Assembly (NCBI GenBank): GCA_020637195.1
Contig: JACJWK010000011.1
Location: forward strand, 57,710-121,709
Direction of reading: 5' to 3'
Length of the DNA: 64,000 bases
Source of the DNA: Microthrixaceae bacterium
GTDB taxonomy: Bacteria; Actinomycetota; Acidimicrobiia; Acidimicrobiales; DATDAH01
Part shown: positions 1 through 8,203 of the stretch, piece after piece
Position numbering within the stretch: position 1 is the first letter of the stretch
Layout: each line of letters starts with the position of its first letter
Program-made: the position numbers and the translations under genes
Notes under the pieces: model-generated
Databases searched by the model: none
Seen by the model: the letters and a program-made list of their open reading frames with translations, nothing else
Told to the model about the DNA's origin: nothing

Positions 1-218
1 GCCGATCGCCTCGATCGCCGCGGTGGCGGCCTCGAGGTGCTCGGGCTTGCGGCTGGCCACGACCAGCGAGGCGCCCAGCCAGGCGAACTCGGCGGCGATG
101 GCCTTGCCCAGCCGGTCCCGCCGCCGGTGACGAGCACCGCCACCCCGTCGAACGTCCCCGGCACCAGCGCGGTGGCGCCCGGCGCCGGCGGCGCCGTCAA
201 CCCGATCTTCTCAGCCAT
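1..218 (-). pseudogene. SDR-family oxidoreductase, 5' fragment with a frameshift in the glycine motif
   Basis: This is the N-terminal part of a short-chain dehydrogenase/reductase that runs off the left edge. From ATG 218 the reading is MAEKIGLTAPPAPG, then GVAVLVTGGGTG, the start of the Rossmann TGxxxGxG motif. After the last Gly the frame breaks: the next residues LGKAIAAEFAWLGASLVVA are in the -1 frame. The protein is restored if one G is added at about 111-113 (GCCCAGCC instead of GCCCAGGCC). The downstream frame then reads cleanly to position 1. The TGGGTGLGKAIA motif resembles 2,4-dienoyl-CoA reductase-like SDRs, which would fit the crotonase and FadD genes nearby. It probably follows the crotonase gene in the same orientation. 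The single-base loss may be a sequencing error. Confidence 0.75.
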
Positions 219-227
219 CGTTCCTCC

Positions 228-290
228 CCCGATCCGGTTCGTTCTGGCTCCCGACTCGACCGCTCTGACGACCGGATCGGGAGCCAGAAC
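228..290. terminator. Perfect inverted repeat with a competing second pairing, between crotonase and SDR genes
   Basis: Positions 241-254 (GTTCTGGCTCCCGA) are perfectly complementary to 277-290 (TCGGGAGCCAGAAC), leaving a 22-nt loop. A second perfect pairing exists between 228-238 (CCCGATCCGGT) and 271-281 (ACCGGATCGGG), which overlaps the first right arm, so the two hairpins exclude each other. It lies after the crotonase stop and just before the SDR start. A terminator or attenuator is the simplest reading. There is no U-tract. Confidence 0.55.
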
Positions 291-305
291 GGGGGTGTGC
301 GTCCA

Positions 306-1091
306 TCACGACCCCTGGTAGCGGGGCTCGCGGTCCTCGGCGTGGGCGGCCCGGAACTCGGCGAAGTCGTCGCTGCGGTTGATCATGGTCTGGTAGACGG
401 CCTCGTCGGCCATCGACGACTTCACGTCGGGCACCGTGAGGTGGCGGATGACGTCGCGGGCGAGGCGCACGGTCAGCAACGGCGCCTTCGCGATCTGGTG
501 CGCCATGTCGAGGCACACCCCGTCGAGGTCGTCGGGCGCCACGACGCGGCTGACCACGCCGTGGCGGAGCGCCTCGTCGGCGTCCATCACCCGACCCGTC
601 AGCACCAGGTCGCTCACCACCCCGGGCCCGCACATGTGGTGCAGGACGGCCACGCCGCCCGTGTCGGGGATCACCCCGTGGGTCAGCTCGGGGAGGCGGA
701 AGCGGGTGCCCTCGGCCGCCACCCGGAGGTCGCAGAGCAGCGCCCGCTGGAACGAGCCGCCCATCACCCAGCCCTTGCAGGCCACGATCACCGGGGCGTC
801 GAGCTCCCAGAGCTGCTGGATGCCGCGGTGGCCGCGACGCATGAGCTCCGTGTGGGGCAGGTCCACGGTGTGGTTGCCGATCGAGGCGACGTCGCGCCCC
901 GAGGAGAACGACTTCCCCTCGCCCCGCCAGACGACGGCCCGGACCTCGGGGCCCCGTCGCCGGAGCTCCTCCAGCGCCTCGAACAGCGCCTGGTCCATGT
1001 CGTCGTCGAACGCGTTGTGCCGGTCCGGGTTGTCGTTGGTGAGGACGGCCACGGGGCCGTCGATCTCCAGGTGCAGTCGGTCGCCGGCCAC
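306..1091 (-). CDS. Enoyl-CoA hydratase/isomerase family (crotonase) protein
   Basis: A 261-residue crotonase-fold protein, usual length for the family, expected to act on an acyl-CoA thioester in the cytoplasm. The oxyanion-hole segments are visible as FSSGRDV (about 62-68) and GWVMGGSF (about 107-114). Of the two hydratase glutamates, the first is present in LPELTHGVIPDTGG (E135), but the second position (xxE-MVLTG in rat hydratase) is Asp161 in VVSDLVLTG. The reaction may therefore be isomerisation or another crotonase chemistry rather than standard hydration. The GTG start at 1091 is chosen because GGGAGGG lies about 6 nt upstream. A -10-like TAGCGT lies about 37 nt upstream. The neighbours (SDR, aldehyde dehydrogenase, acyl-CoA synthetase) suggest fatty-acid or steroid side-chain breakdown. 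Substrate unknown. Confidence 0.88.
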   Translation of the reverse strand: MAGDRLHLEIDGPVAVLTNDNPDRHNAFDDDMDQALFEALEELRRRGPEVRAVVWRGEGKSFSSGRDVASIGNHTVDLPHTELMRRGHRGIQQLWELDAPVIVACKGWVMGGSFQRALLCDLRVAAEGTRFRLPELTHGVIPDTGGVAVLHHMCGPGVVSDLVLTGRVMDADEALRHGVVSRVVAPDDLDGVCLDMAHQIAKAPLLTVRLARDVIRHLTVPDVKSSMADEAVYQTMINRSDDFAEFRAAHAEDREPRYQGS

Positions 1092-1127
1092 TCGTGCCCT
1101 CCCTGTGGTCCCCGTGGTCGTCGACCG

Positions 1128-1133
1128 ACGCTA
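1128..1133 (-). promoter_or_regulatory. Putative -10 (TAGCGT) for the crotonase gene
   Basis: TAGCGT on the minus strand fits the actinobacterial TAnnnT consensus. Transcription from about 1121 would give a 30-nt leader containing the GGGAGGG ribosome site. No clear -35. Confidence 0.35.
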
Positions 1134-1168
1134 GTGCGCCCTCGGGTCGCCGCGATCGGACCGCCGGC

Positions 1169-1690
1169 TCAGGTCGACCCGGCGCGCTCGAGGCGGAACA
1201 CCCGGATGTCCCGACCCGAGCGCTCCTGGTAGCCGTCGTAGTTCGGCCAGAGGGCCAGCAGCCGCGGCCACACCTCGGCCTTCTCGTCGGCGTCGAGCAG
1301 GGTCGCCGTCACCGGGAAGGTCTCCTTCTCGTAGGTCACGGTGGCCTGCGGGGTCTTGAGGAGGTTGCCCGTCCACGCGGGATGCCGCTCGCGTCCGAAG
1401 TTGCTGCCCACGAGGTAGAGCACGTCGCCGTCGGGGATCGTGGCCAGCGGCACGCGGCGCTCCTGCCCCGTCTTGGCCCCGACGGTGATCAGCATCAGGA
1501 TGGGCAGCACCTTCTTGTTGCCGGTGAGCACCCATCGGCCGCCGCTCACCCGGTAGACGGCGCGGTCGAGGTTGGTGACGATCGGCGGGGCGACCCGGGC
1601 GAAGGCGCGGGTGGAGGACAGCTTCGACATCGCCTTCCCGAACCAGCCCTGGGGGCCCTGGGGCCCCGCAGGGCGGGCGGGACCGGCCAT
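1169..1690 (-). CDS. Deazaflavin (F420)-dependent nitroreductase-family protein (Ddn/DUF385-like)
   Basis: A 173-residue protein of the Ddn/FDOR-B split-barrel family, which binds F420 in actinobacteria and reduces quinones or other electrophiles. Visible features are an N-terminal amphipathic segment (GWFGKAMSKLSS), the family signature GAKTGQERRVPL, then DVLYLVGSNFG, HPAWTGNLLKTPQATV, and the C-terminal LWPNYDGYQERSGRDIRVFRL. The length is typical. The ATG at 1690-1688 overlaps the stop codon of the upstream aldehyde dehydrogenase by one base (TGATG), so the two are translationally coupled and probably one operon. The exact substrate cannot be told. Confidence 0.85.
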   Translation of the reverse strand: MAGPARPAGPQGPQGWFGKAMSKLSSTRAFARVAPPIVTNLDRAVYRVSGGRWVLTGNKKVLPILMLITVGAKTGQERRVPLATIPDGDVLYLVGSNFGRERHPAWTGNLLKTPQATVTYEKETFPVTATLLDADEKAEVWPRLLALWPNYDGYQERSGRDIRVFRLERAGST

Positions 1691-3129
1691 CAGCCGCCGA
1701 GGACGATGGTCTGGATCTCGGTGAACTCCTCGATGCCCTCGGGGCCGAGCTCGCGGCCGACGCCGGAGGCCTTGAAGCCGCCGAAGGGGCTGTGGAGGTC
1801 GATCACCACGCCGGTGTTCACGCCGTAGGTGCCGGTGCGCACGCCCTTGGCCACGTTGATGCCGCGCTCGCGGTCGGCGGTCCACACCGAGCCGGAGAGG
1901 CCGTACTCGGACTCGTTGGCGATGCGCACGGCGTCGGCCTCGTCCTCGTAGGCGATCACCGAGACGACCGGGCCGAAGATCTCCTCGCGGGCGATGGTCA
2001 TCTCGTTCGTGACGTCGGCGAACACGGTGGGCTCCACGAACCAGCCGCGGTCCAGACCGTCGGGCCGTCCGCCGCCGACGACCACCCGGGCCCCCTCCTC
2101 GCGGCCCGCCTCGAGGTAGCCCTCGACCCGGTCGCGCTGGCGCTCGGCCACGAGCGGGCCCACCTCGACCTCGGGGTCGGCGGGGTCGCCCACCTTCTGG
2201 GCACCGACCGCGGCGGCGAGGGCGTCGACGACCTCGTCGTAGCGGCTGCGGGGGGCCAGCACGCGGGTCTGGGCCACGCAGGCCTGGCCGTTGTTCATCA
2301 TCGCCGCGGGCATCAGCTCGGGGATGGCGGCGTCGAGGTCGGCGTCGTCGAGGATGACGGCGGCCGACTTGCCCCCGAGCTCGAGCGTGCAGCGCTTGAG
2401 CTGCTCGCCGCAGATGGCCCCCACGACCCGACCGGCGGCGGTCGAGCCGGTGAAGCTCACCTTGTCGACGCCGGGGTGGCGCACGAGGTGCTCACCGGCC
2501 TCGCGGCCCGCGGCGACGATGTTGACCACGCCGGCGGGCAGGTCGATCGACTGGATGACCTCGGCCAGCAGGTAGCTGTCCCACGGGGTCTCGGGCGCGG
2601 GCTTGAGCACCATGGTCGAGCCCGAGGCGAGGGCGGCGCCCAGCTTCATCATCGAGATGAACAGCGGCACGTTCCACGGGACGATGCCGGCCGACACGCC
2701 CACCGGCGCCTTGTTGACGAGGACCGGGCCCATCATGCCCTGGCGCTCCTCGACGAAGGGGAACGACTCGGTGGCGTTGGCGAAGCCGTCGAGCACCATC
2801 GTGGCGGCGAGCACCTGGCCCATCATCGAGAACGTGGCGGGGGCGCCGTTCTCCTTCGTGATCGTCTCGGCGAACTCGCCCATCCGGGCCTGGATGCCCT
2901 GCGACAGCGCCCGGAGGACCTCGGCCCGCTCCTTGGCCGTGGTCTGCGGCCACGGGCCCTGGTCGAACGCGGCGCGGGCGGCGGCGACGGCCCGGTCCAT
3001 GTCGGCCTCGGTGCCCTCGGGGACGGTGGCGACGGTCTCCTGGGTGGCAGGGTTGGTGACCGTGAAGGTCCGCGTGCTGGCGGGGGCGACCCACTCGCCA
3101 CCGATGAAGAGAACGTCGCGGGTATCCAT
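1690..3129 (-). CDS. NAD(P)-dependent aldehyde dehydrogenase
   Basis: A 479-residue class aldehyde dehydrogenase that oxidises an aldehyde to the acid with NAD(P)+. All core motifs are visible: the cofactor-side Asn in IVPWNVPL, the Rossmann loop FTGSTAAG, the general base Glu in LELGGKSAAV, the nucleophilic Cys in NNGQACVAQTR, and EEIFGPVVSV near the C-terminus. The ATG at 3129 is preceded by GGAGG with 7-nt spacing, which decides the start over upstream in-frame codons. The 3' end overlaps the Ddn-like gene by one base. It is divergent from the acyl-CoA synthetase at 3269, with a shared 139-bp promoter region. The aldehyde substrate is not evident. Confidence 0.93.
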   Translation of the reverse strand: MDTRDVLFIGGEWVAPASTRTFTVTNPATQETVATVPEGTEADMDRAVAAARAAFDQGPWPQTTAKERAEVLRALSQGIQARMGEFAETITKENGAPATFSMMGQVLAATMVLDGFANATESFPFVEERQGMMGPVLVNKAPVGVSAGIVPWNVPLFISMMKLGAALASGSTMVLKPAPETPWDSYLLAEVIQSIDLPAGVVNIVAAGREAGEHLVRHPGVDKVSFTGSTAAGRVVGAICGEQLKRCTLELGGKSAAVILDDADLDAAIPELMPAAMMNNGQACVAQTRVLAPRSRYDEVVDALAAAVGAQKVGDPADPEVEVGPLVAERQRDRVEGYLEAGREEGARVVVGGGRPDGLDRGWFVEPTVFADVTNEMTIAREEIFGPVVSVIAYEDEADAVRIANESEYGLSGSVWTADRERGINVAKGVRTGTYGVNTGVVIDLHSPFGGFKASGVGRELGPEGIEEFTEIQTIVLGG

Positions 3130-3160
3130 GGGTGCTCCTCCGTAGAACAGGTTCCACTGG

Positions 3161-3166
3161 ACTCTA
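3161..3166 (-). promoter_or_regulatory. Putative -10 (TAGAGT) for the aldehyde dehydrogenase gene
   Basis: TAGAGT on the minus strand would place the transcription start near 3154, about 25 nt upstream of the ATG, leaving room for the GGAGG site. The -35 region is not recognisable. Confidence 0.35.
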
Positions 3167-3268
3167 CCGAGGCGCCCCCGCCCGCGGGTCACGCCGACAT
3201 GGGTGGGCGCCGGGCGTCCGTGCCAAAGTGTCGGCCAGCCGACGAGCCACCGAGGAGCCCGCGCAACC

Positions 3269-4906
3269 ATGGCCCGCCCCTTCACCTTCGCCGACACCAT
3301 CGAGGTCGTGGCCGACACCTTGCCCGACCACACGGCGCTCATCACCGAGAACCGGCGCCTCACCTTCCGAGAGCTCGACGAGCGGGCCACCCGGCTGGCC
3401 CACGCCCTGGCCGCACGCGGCGTCGGCGCCGGCGACCACGTGGGCCTCTACCTCCACAACGGCACCGAGTACGTCGAGGGCATGCTCGGCTGCTGGAAGA
3501 TCCGCGCCGTGCCCATCAACGTCAACTACCGCTACGTCGAGGACGAGCTCGTCTACCTCTTCGACGACGCCGACCTCGTCTCGGTGGTCCACCACCGGGA
3601 GTTCGCCCCCGTCATCGCCGCCGTCACCCACCGGGTCCCGGGCGTCACCAGCTTCCTCTCGGTCGAGGACGGCTCCGACGCCGACGTCGGCGGGCTCGAC
3701 ACCGCGCACCACCCCGTCGCCGAGTACGAGGCCGCCCTCGCCGAGCAGTCGCCCGAGCGGGACTTCGCCGAGCGGTCGGGCGACGACCTCTACATGCTCT
3801 ACACCGGCGGCACCACGGGCATGCCGAAGGGCGTCATGTGGCGCCAGGAGGACATCTTCTTCGCGGCGATGGACGGCTCGGCCATGGGCGTCGCCCCCCG
3901 CCCGGACACGCCCGAGGACCTGGCCGAGCGGGTCAAGCAGTCGGGCGGCACCCTGACCATGGCCACGGCGGCGCCCCTCATGCACGGCGCCGCGCAGTGG
4001 GCCACCTTCATCTGCCTGCACTCGGGCAGCGCCATGGTGCTGCCGTCGACGCACCGGTTCGATCCCGCCGCCATCTGGCGCAACGTGTGCGACGAGAAGG
4101 TCATGACGATGACCGTCGTCGGCGACGCCATGGCCCGCCCCCTCGTCGAGGAGCTCGTCGCCCACCGCGACCAGTACGACCTGTCCAACTTCTTCGCGCT
4201 CGGCTCGGGCGGCGCCATCTTGTCCGCGGGCGTCAAGCAGCAGCTGCTCGACGTGCTGCCCGACCTCATCATCAACGACAGCTTCGGCGCCTCCGAGACC
4301 GGGGCCCAGGGCACCGCGGTGGGCGCCTCCGACGAGGGCCACCCGCAGTTCGCGGTGACCCCGTCGACCAACGTGCTCGACGAGCACCTCGACCCGATCG
4401 AGCCCGGGTCGGGCCAGCGGGGGCTCCTGGCCCGCACCGGCCACATCCCCCTCGGCTACTACAAGGCCGAGGCCAAGACCGCCGAGACCTTCAAGGTCGA
4501 CCGCCACGGGGTGCGCTGGGTGATCCCGGGCGACTGGGCCACGGTCGAGGAGGACGGCTCGATCACGCTGTTCGGGCGGGGCTCGGTGTCGATCAACTCG
4601 GGCGGCGAGAAGATCTTCCCCGAGGAGGTCGAGGCCGCGCTGAAGAGCCACCCCGAGGTGTTCGACGCCGTCGTCGTCGGCGTGCCCGACGAGCGCTTCG
4701 GTGAGCGGGTCACCGCCGTCGTCGCGCCTCGCGAGGGCGCCACCCCGACGCTGGCCGACCTCGCCGACCACTGCCGCACGAAGATCGCCGGCTACAAGGT
4801 GCCCCGCGAGCTCCACCTGGTGGAGGCGGTCACGCGCTCCCCCAGCGGCAAGGCCGACTACCGCTGGGCCAAGCAGGCCGCCCTCGACACGCCGGCGGCC
4901 GACTGA
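3269..4906 (+). CDS. Acyl-CoA synthetase (AMP-forming), FadD17/FadD19-like
   Basis: A 545-residue ANL-superfamily enzyme that adenylates a carboxylic acid and transfers it to CoA. Motifs in order: ATP-binding P-loop LYTGGTTGMPKGVMW (about 175-189), NDSFGASETG, GDWATVEEDGSITLFGR, INSGGEKIFPEEVE and the C-terminal catalytic lysine in SPSGKADY. The LYTGGTTGMPKGVMW form and length resemble actinobacterial FadD17/FadD19 proteins that activate steroid side-chain or long fatty acids; this finer call is an inference. The ATG at 3269 has GAGGAG about 12 nt upstream. It is divergent from the aldehyde dehydrogenase and convergent with the OYE-family gene. Confidence 0.9.
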   Translation: MARPFTFADTIEVVADTLPDHTALITENRRLTFRELDERATRLAHALAARGVGAGDHVGLYLHNGTEYVEGMLGCWKIRAVPINVNYRYVEDELVYLFDDADLVSVVHHREFAPVIAAVTHRVPGVTSFLSVEDGSDADVGGLDTAHHPVAEYEAALAEQSPERDFAERSGDDLYMLYTGGTTGMPKGVMWRQEDIFFAAMDGSAMGVAPRPDTPEDLAERVKQSGGTLTMATAAPLMHGAAQWATFICLHSGSAMVLPSTHRFDPAAIWRNVCDEKVMTMTVVGDAMARPLVEELVAHRDQYDLSNFFALGSGGAILSAGVKQQLLDVLPDLIINDSFGASETGAQGTAVGASDEGHPQFAVTPSTNVLDEHLDPIEPGSGQRGLLARTGHIPLGYYKAEAKTAETFKVDRHGVRWVIPGDWATVEEDGSITLFGRGSVSINSGGEKIFPEEVEAALKSHPEVFDAVVVGVPDERFGERVTAVVAPREGATPTLADLADHCRTKIAGYKVPRELHLVEAVTRSPSGKADYRWAKQAALDTPAAD

Positions 4907-4937
4907 CCGCCGGCCGGGCGGGGCCGGCGGGGCGGGG

Positions 4938-6122
4938 TCAGGCGCGCTCGCCCTCGGGGACCAGCACGCAGTGGGTGCCGCGGTAGATCGTGGGCATGCA
5001 CTTGTTGCAGTGCACGCAGAGCGACTCGTCGGTCTCGCCGGCGGCCATCTTCGCGACGAGGTCGGGCTCGCGCAGCAGGCCCCGTCCCATGGCGACGAAC
5101 TCGAAGCCCTCGACCATGGCCTGCTCGACGGTGTCGCGCCGCGAGATGCCGCCGAGCAGCACCAACGGCAGGTCGACGGCGTCGCGGAACTGGCGGGCGT
5201 AGGGCAGGAAGTACGCCTCCTCGTAGGGGTACGAGGGCAGGAACCGCCCGCCGAGGAGCTTGAAGGCGGGGCGCACGACCTTCGGCATCGACCGCGCCAT
5301 CTCCCGCACCGGGGCCTCGCCCCGGAAGAGGTACATCGGGTTCTGGAGCGAGCTGCCACCGGTGAGCTCGATCGCGTCGAGGCATCCGTCGGCCTCGAGG
5401 AGGCGCACGAACGGCACGCTCTCGTCCAACCAGAAGCCGCCCGGCACGCCGTCGGCCATGTTCACCTTGGCCAGGACGGCGACCCGGTCGTCGACCGCCT
5501 CGCGCACCGCCGACACGATGGCCCGGGGGAACCGGGCGCGGTTCTCGAGCGAGCCGCCCCACTCGTCGGTGCGCTTGTTGAGCTTGGGGCTGAGGAACTC
5601 GCTCGGCAGGTAGCCGTGCCCGAGGTGGATCTCGACCGCGTCGAAGCCCCCGTCCACGACGACCCGGGCGGCCGCGGCGAAGTCGCGGGTGATGCGGTCG
5701 ATGTCCTCCGGCGTGACCGCCCGGGTGCGGCGCAGGGCGAGCGGGCTGAACATGACCGACGGGGACAGGCCCTGGTAGCCCGCCCCCGCGGCCACCGCGC
5801 CGGCGTGCCCGAGCTGCGCCGACACCGCGGCGCCCTCCTCGTGGACCGCGTCCGCGAGGCGCTGGAGCCCGGGAACGGCCTCGGGGCCGAGGATGATCTC
5901 GTTCGGGGTGCCGCAGCCCTCGGGGGACACCGCGCAGTACGCGACCGTCGTGAGGGCGACGCCGCCCGCCGCCATCGTCCGGTGGAAGTCGATGAGCCGG
6001 TCGGACACGACGTGGTCGAACGTCATGCCCTCGAAGGTCGCCGCCTTGAGGATCCGGTTGCGCAGCCGGAGCGGGCCCAGGTCGGCGGGGGCGAAGGGGT
6101 CGGGGGCGGTGCGGGGGTCCAC
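4938..6122 (-). CDS. Old-yellow-enzyme family NADH:flavin oxidoreductase with a C-terminal cysteine cluster
   Basis: A 394-residue FMN TIM-barrel protein of the OYE/2,4-dienoyl-CoA-reductase family. It shows the N-terminal barrel strand LRLRNRILKAATFEGM, the substrate-side pair in QLGHAG, FDAVEIHLGHGYLPSEFLSP, the NKRTDEWGGSLENRARF signature, and the phosphate-binding VLLGGISRRD and FVAMGRGLLREPDL. The C-terminus has CVHCNKCMP, matching the CxxCNxxC part of the iron-sulfur motif of FadH-type enzymes, but the large C-terminal flavodoxin-like domain is absent. GTG 6122 is chosen because family homology starts right after it and GAGG lies about 10 nt upstream. Possible role: reduction of enones in the lipid or steroid pathway suggested by the neighbours. 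Confidence 0.85.
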   Translation of the reverse strand: MDPRTAPDPFAPADLGPLRLRNRILKAATFEGMTFDHVVSDRLIDFHRTMAAGGVALTTVAYCAVSPEGCGTPNEIILGPEAVPGLQRLADAVHEEGAAVSAQLGHAGAVAAGAGYQGLSPSVMFSPLALRRTRAVTPEDIDRITRDFAAAARVVVDGGFDAVEIHLGHGYLPSEFLSPKLNKRTDEWGGSLENRARFPRAIVSAVREAVDDRVAVLAKVNMADGVPGGFWLDESVPFVRLLEADGCLDAIELTGGSSLQNPMYLFRGEAPVREMARSMPKVVRPAFKLLGGRFLPSYPYEEAYFLPYARQFRDAVDLPLVLLGGISRRDTVEQAMVEGFEFVAMGRGLLREPDLVAKMAAGETDESLCVHCNKCMPTIYRGTHCVLVPEGERA

Positions 6123-6195
6123 GGCGGCGCCTCGTTCGTTGACGACAGGTTCGAGAACTCGGGGGGAAGGTCGAGGGAACTTCCCGGAGCATCCA

Positions 6196-6224
6196 TTGTT
6201 CCCCCTCCCGGCAGTCGCTAGGGT
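6196..6224 (+). promoter_or_regulatory. Promoter: -35 TTGTTC, 17-nt spacer, -10 TAGGGT
   Basis: TTGTTC (6196-6201) and TAGGGT (6219-6224) are separated by exactly 17 nt. Transcription would start near 6231, about 78 nt before the GTG of the secreted peptidase gene. This is one of the few promoters here with a readable -35. Confidence 0.45.
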
Positions 6225-6308
6225 CGCCGTCGCCGGGGAGGCCTCAGTTCGGCCACGCCCCGCACCGATGGAACCAGCGGGCGCCGGCTCACCAGGGGGA
6301 CCCGAGCA

Positions 6309-8164
6309 GTGACCAGGACCGTCGGGCGGACTCACCGCACGCCGCGGCCGCGCGCGTCGACGATCGTCGTGACGGCCACGCTGTCGGCCGTCGTCATCGT
6401 CGTCACGAGCGTGCTCGCACCCGCGCCGCCGCCCGCCGCGGCGGGCGCCGCCGCGGCGAAGCAGGCGGAGCCGGACGGTGAGGCGGCCTCCGGGCCGGCT
6501 TCTCCAGCGCCCGGCCGAGGGGCCCACGGGCACCGCGATCTCTCTCGGGCGCCGGGTGCGTCCTGCCCGGCTCGGACGAGCCGGGCGACGGCGTGGTGGT
6601 CACCCTCGTCCACGACGGCGCGGTCTTCACCGCCGACACCCTGACGGTGGCCGACGACGGCACGTGGTCGGGAACGCTGGTGGTGCCCGCCGGCACCCCT
6701 GCCGACCCGTACCGGATCAAGGCGGTGTGCGCCTCCCCCTGGTTCGAGGACGGCGACCCCGTCACCTACCAGAAGCGCACGTTCACCGTCACCGGCGAGG
6801 GCGCCGGCGCGCCCACCGAGGGCGCCGTCGCCCCGTCGTTCAACGGCGGCATCGAGCCCTTCGGGGAGTACGACGGCCAGTCCACCTGCAACCCGCGCGA
6901 GCAGCCCGGCATGGCCGCCTTCCGTCGCCTCGTCCAGTCCAACTACGGCGGCGGCAGCCTGGGCGTGGTGCGGGCCTGCGGCGTCGGCGGGACGAGCGAG
7001 CACAAGGAGGGCCGGGCCTGGGACTGGGCCATGAACGCCAACAGCGCCCGCGACCGCGCCACCGTCCAGAGCCTGATCGACTTCCTCTTCACCACCGACA
7101 ACAACTGCAACACGTTCGCCAACGCCCGCCGCCTCGGGATCATGTACATCATCTGGAACCGCCGGATGTTCCGCATGTACGACACCGACCGGGGCTGGTC
7201 GAGCTACTCCGGCCCGTCGCCGCACACCGACCACGTCCACTTCAGTCTCACCCGCGCCGGCGGGGCCGGGCAGGTCAGCTACTGGACCCGGACCTTCCGC
7301 GCCCCCCGCTTCTCGGCCGCGAGCCGCACCGTCCGTGGCCTGGCGGTCAACCCGGCCTTCGACCGGTCCACCACCGGCGACTTCGACGGCGACGGCCGCG
7401 ACGACCTGCTCTGGTACCGGCCCGGCGGCGAGGTCGACCACGTCTGGTACTCGGCCGGCGGCGGCCGCTTCGTCGACAGCACCCGCCAGGTGGGCGGCGA
7501 CTACCGGGTGTTCGCGGGCGACTTCAACGGCGACTGCGTGGACGACATCTTCTGGTACGGGCCGGGCCCGGCGCGCGACAGCATCTGGCTGGGGACGCGC
7601 AACCGCACGTTCCGCCACCTCGCGGTGAACGTGCGGGGCGACTACTGGCCCGTGGTGGGCGACTTCAACGGCGACCGGTCCGACGACATCCTCTGGTACC
7701 GGCCCGGCGCCGGCAGCGACCCGGTCTGGTACGGGACGATCTACGCGCGGTTCGTCGGTCGCACCCAACAGGTCAACGGCAACTACCGGCCCTTCGGCGG
7801 CGACTTCAACGGCGACGGGCGCGACGACATCTTCTGGTACGGGCCGGGCGCGCAGCCCGACTCGCTGTGGCGCGGCGAGGCCGGCAACCGGTTCTCGGCC
7901 CGCGCGGTGCGCAGCGACCACGACGCCGTCGCCGTCCCGGGCGACTACAACGGCGACCAGCGCACCGACGTCTTGTGGTACGGCCGGGGCGCCACGGCCG
8001 ACGCCATCTGGCTGGGCACCTCCAACGGCGGGTTCCTCGGGACCTCGGTCAACATGCCGGGCGAGTTCGGGATCTCGGTGAGCGGCGACTTCGACGGGAC
8101 CGGCCAGGACGACGTCTTGTTCCACGGCGACCCGGCACGGCGCACGCGGCTCTGGCTCTACTGA
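6309..8164 (+). pseudogene. Secreted M15-type peptidase with FG-GAP/VCBS repeats; two small frameshifts near the N-terminus
   Basis: GTG 6309 starts a signal peptide (TIVVTATLSAVVIVVTSVLA, then an Ala-rich site). The frame shifts twice before the mature protein. One extra C at about 6509-6512 (GCGCCCGGCC) moves the reading to PAEGPTGTAISL. Loss of one TC in the repeat at about 6540-6547 moves it to SGAGCVLPGSDEPGDG. From about 6590 the frame is open to 8164. The mature part holds an M15 metallopeptidase-like domain with SEHKEGRAWDW and HTDHVHFSL (zinc ligands H, D, H). About six FG-GAP repeats follow with calcium-binding DFDGDGRDD, DFNGDCVDD, DFNGDRSDD, DFNGDGRDD, DYNGDQRTD and DFDGTGQDD. Cell-wall peptide cleavage with beta-propeller binding is inferred. 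The indels look like sequence errors. Confidence 0.75.
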
Positions 8165-8190
8165 CCGCCCCGGGCGACATCCGCGCTGGG

Positions 8191-8196
8191 TACCGT
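8191..8196 (+). promoter_or_regulatory. Leaderless-type -10 (TACCGT)
   Basis: TACCGT ends 7 nt before the GTG at 8204, so transcription would begin at or next to the start codon. No ribosome site is seen between. Confidence 0.5.
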
Positions 8197-8203
8197 CGGC
8201 GCC

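Noticed and set aside
1792..4704. 970-codon open frame on the plus strand
   Set aside because: Antisense to the aldehyde dehydrogenase and out of frame with the acyl-CoA synthetase; low-complexity composition and no recognisable domain.
6540..6548. TC repeat as a phase-variation switch
   Set aside because: Only about four repeats, and the neighbouring C insertion plus other breaks in the window make sequence error the simpler explanation.
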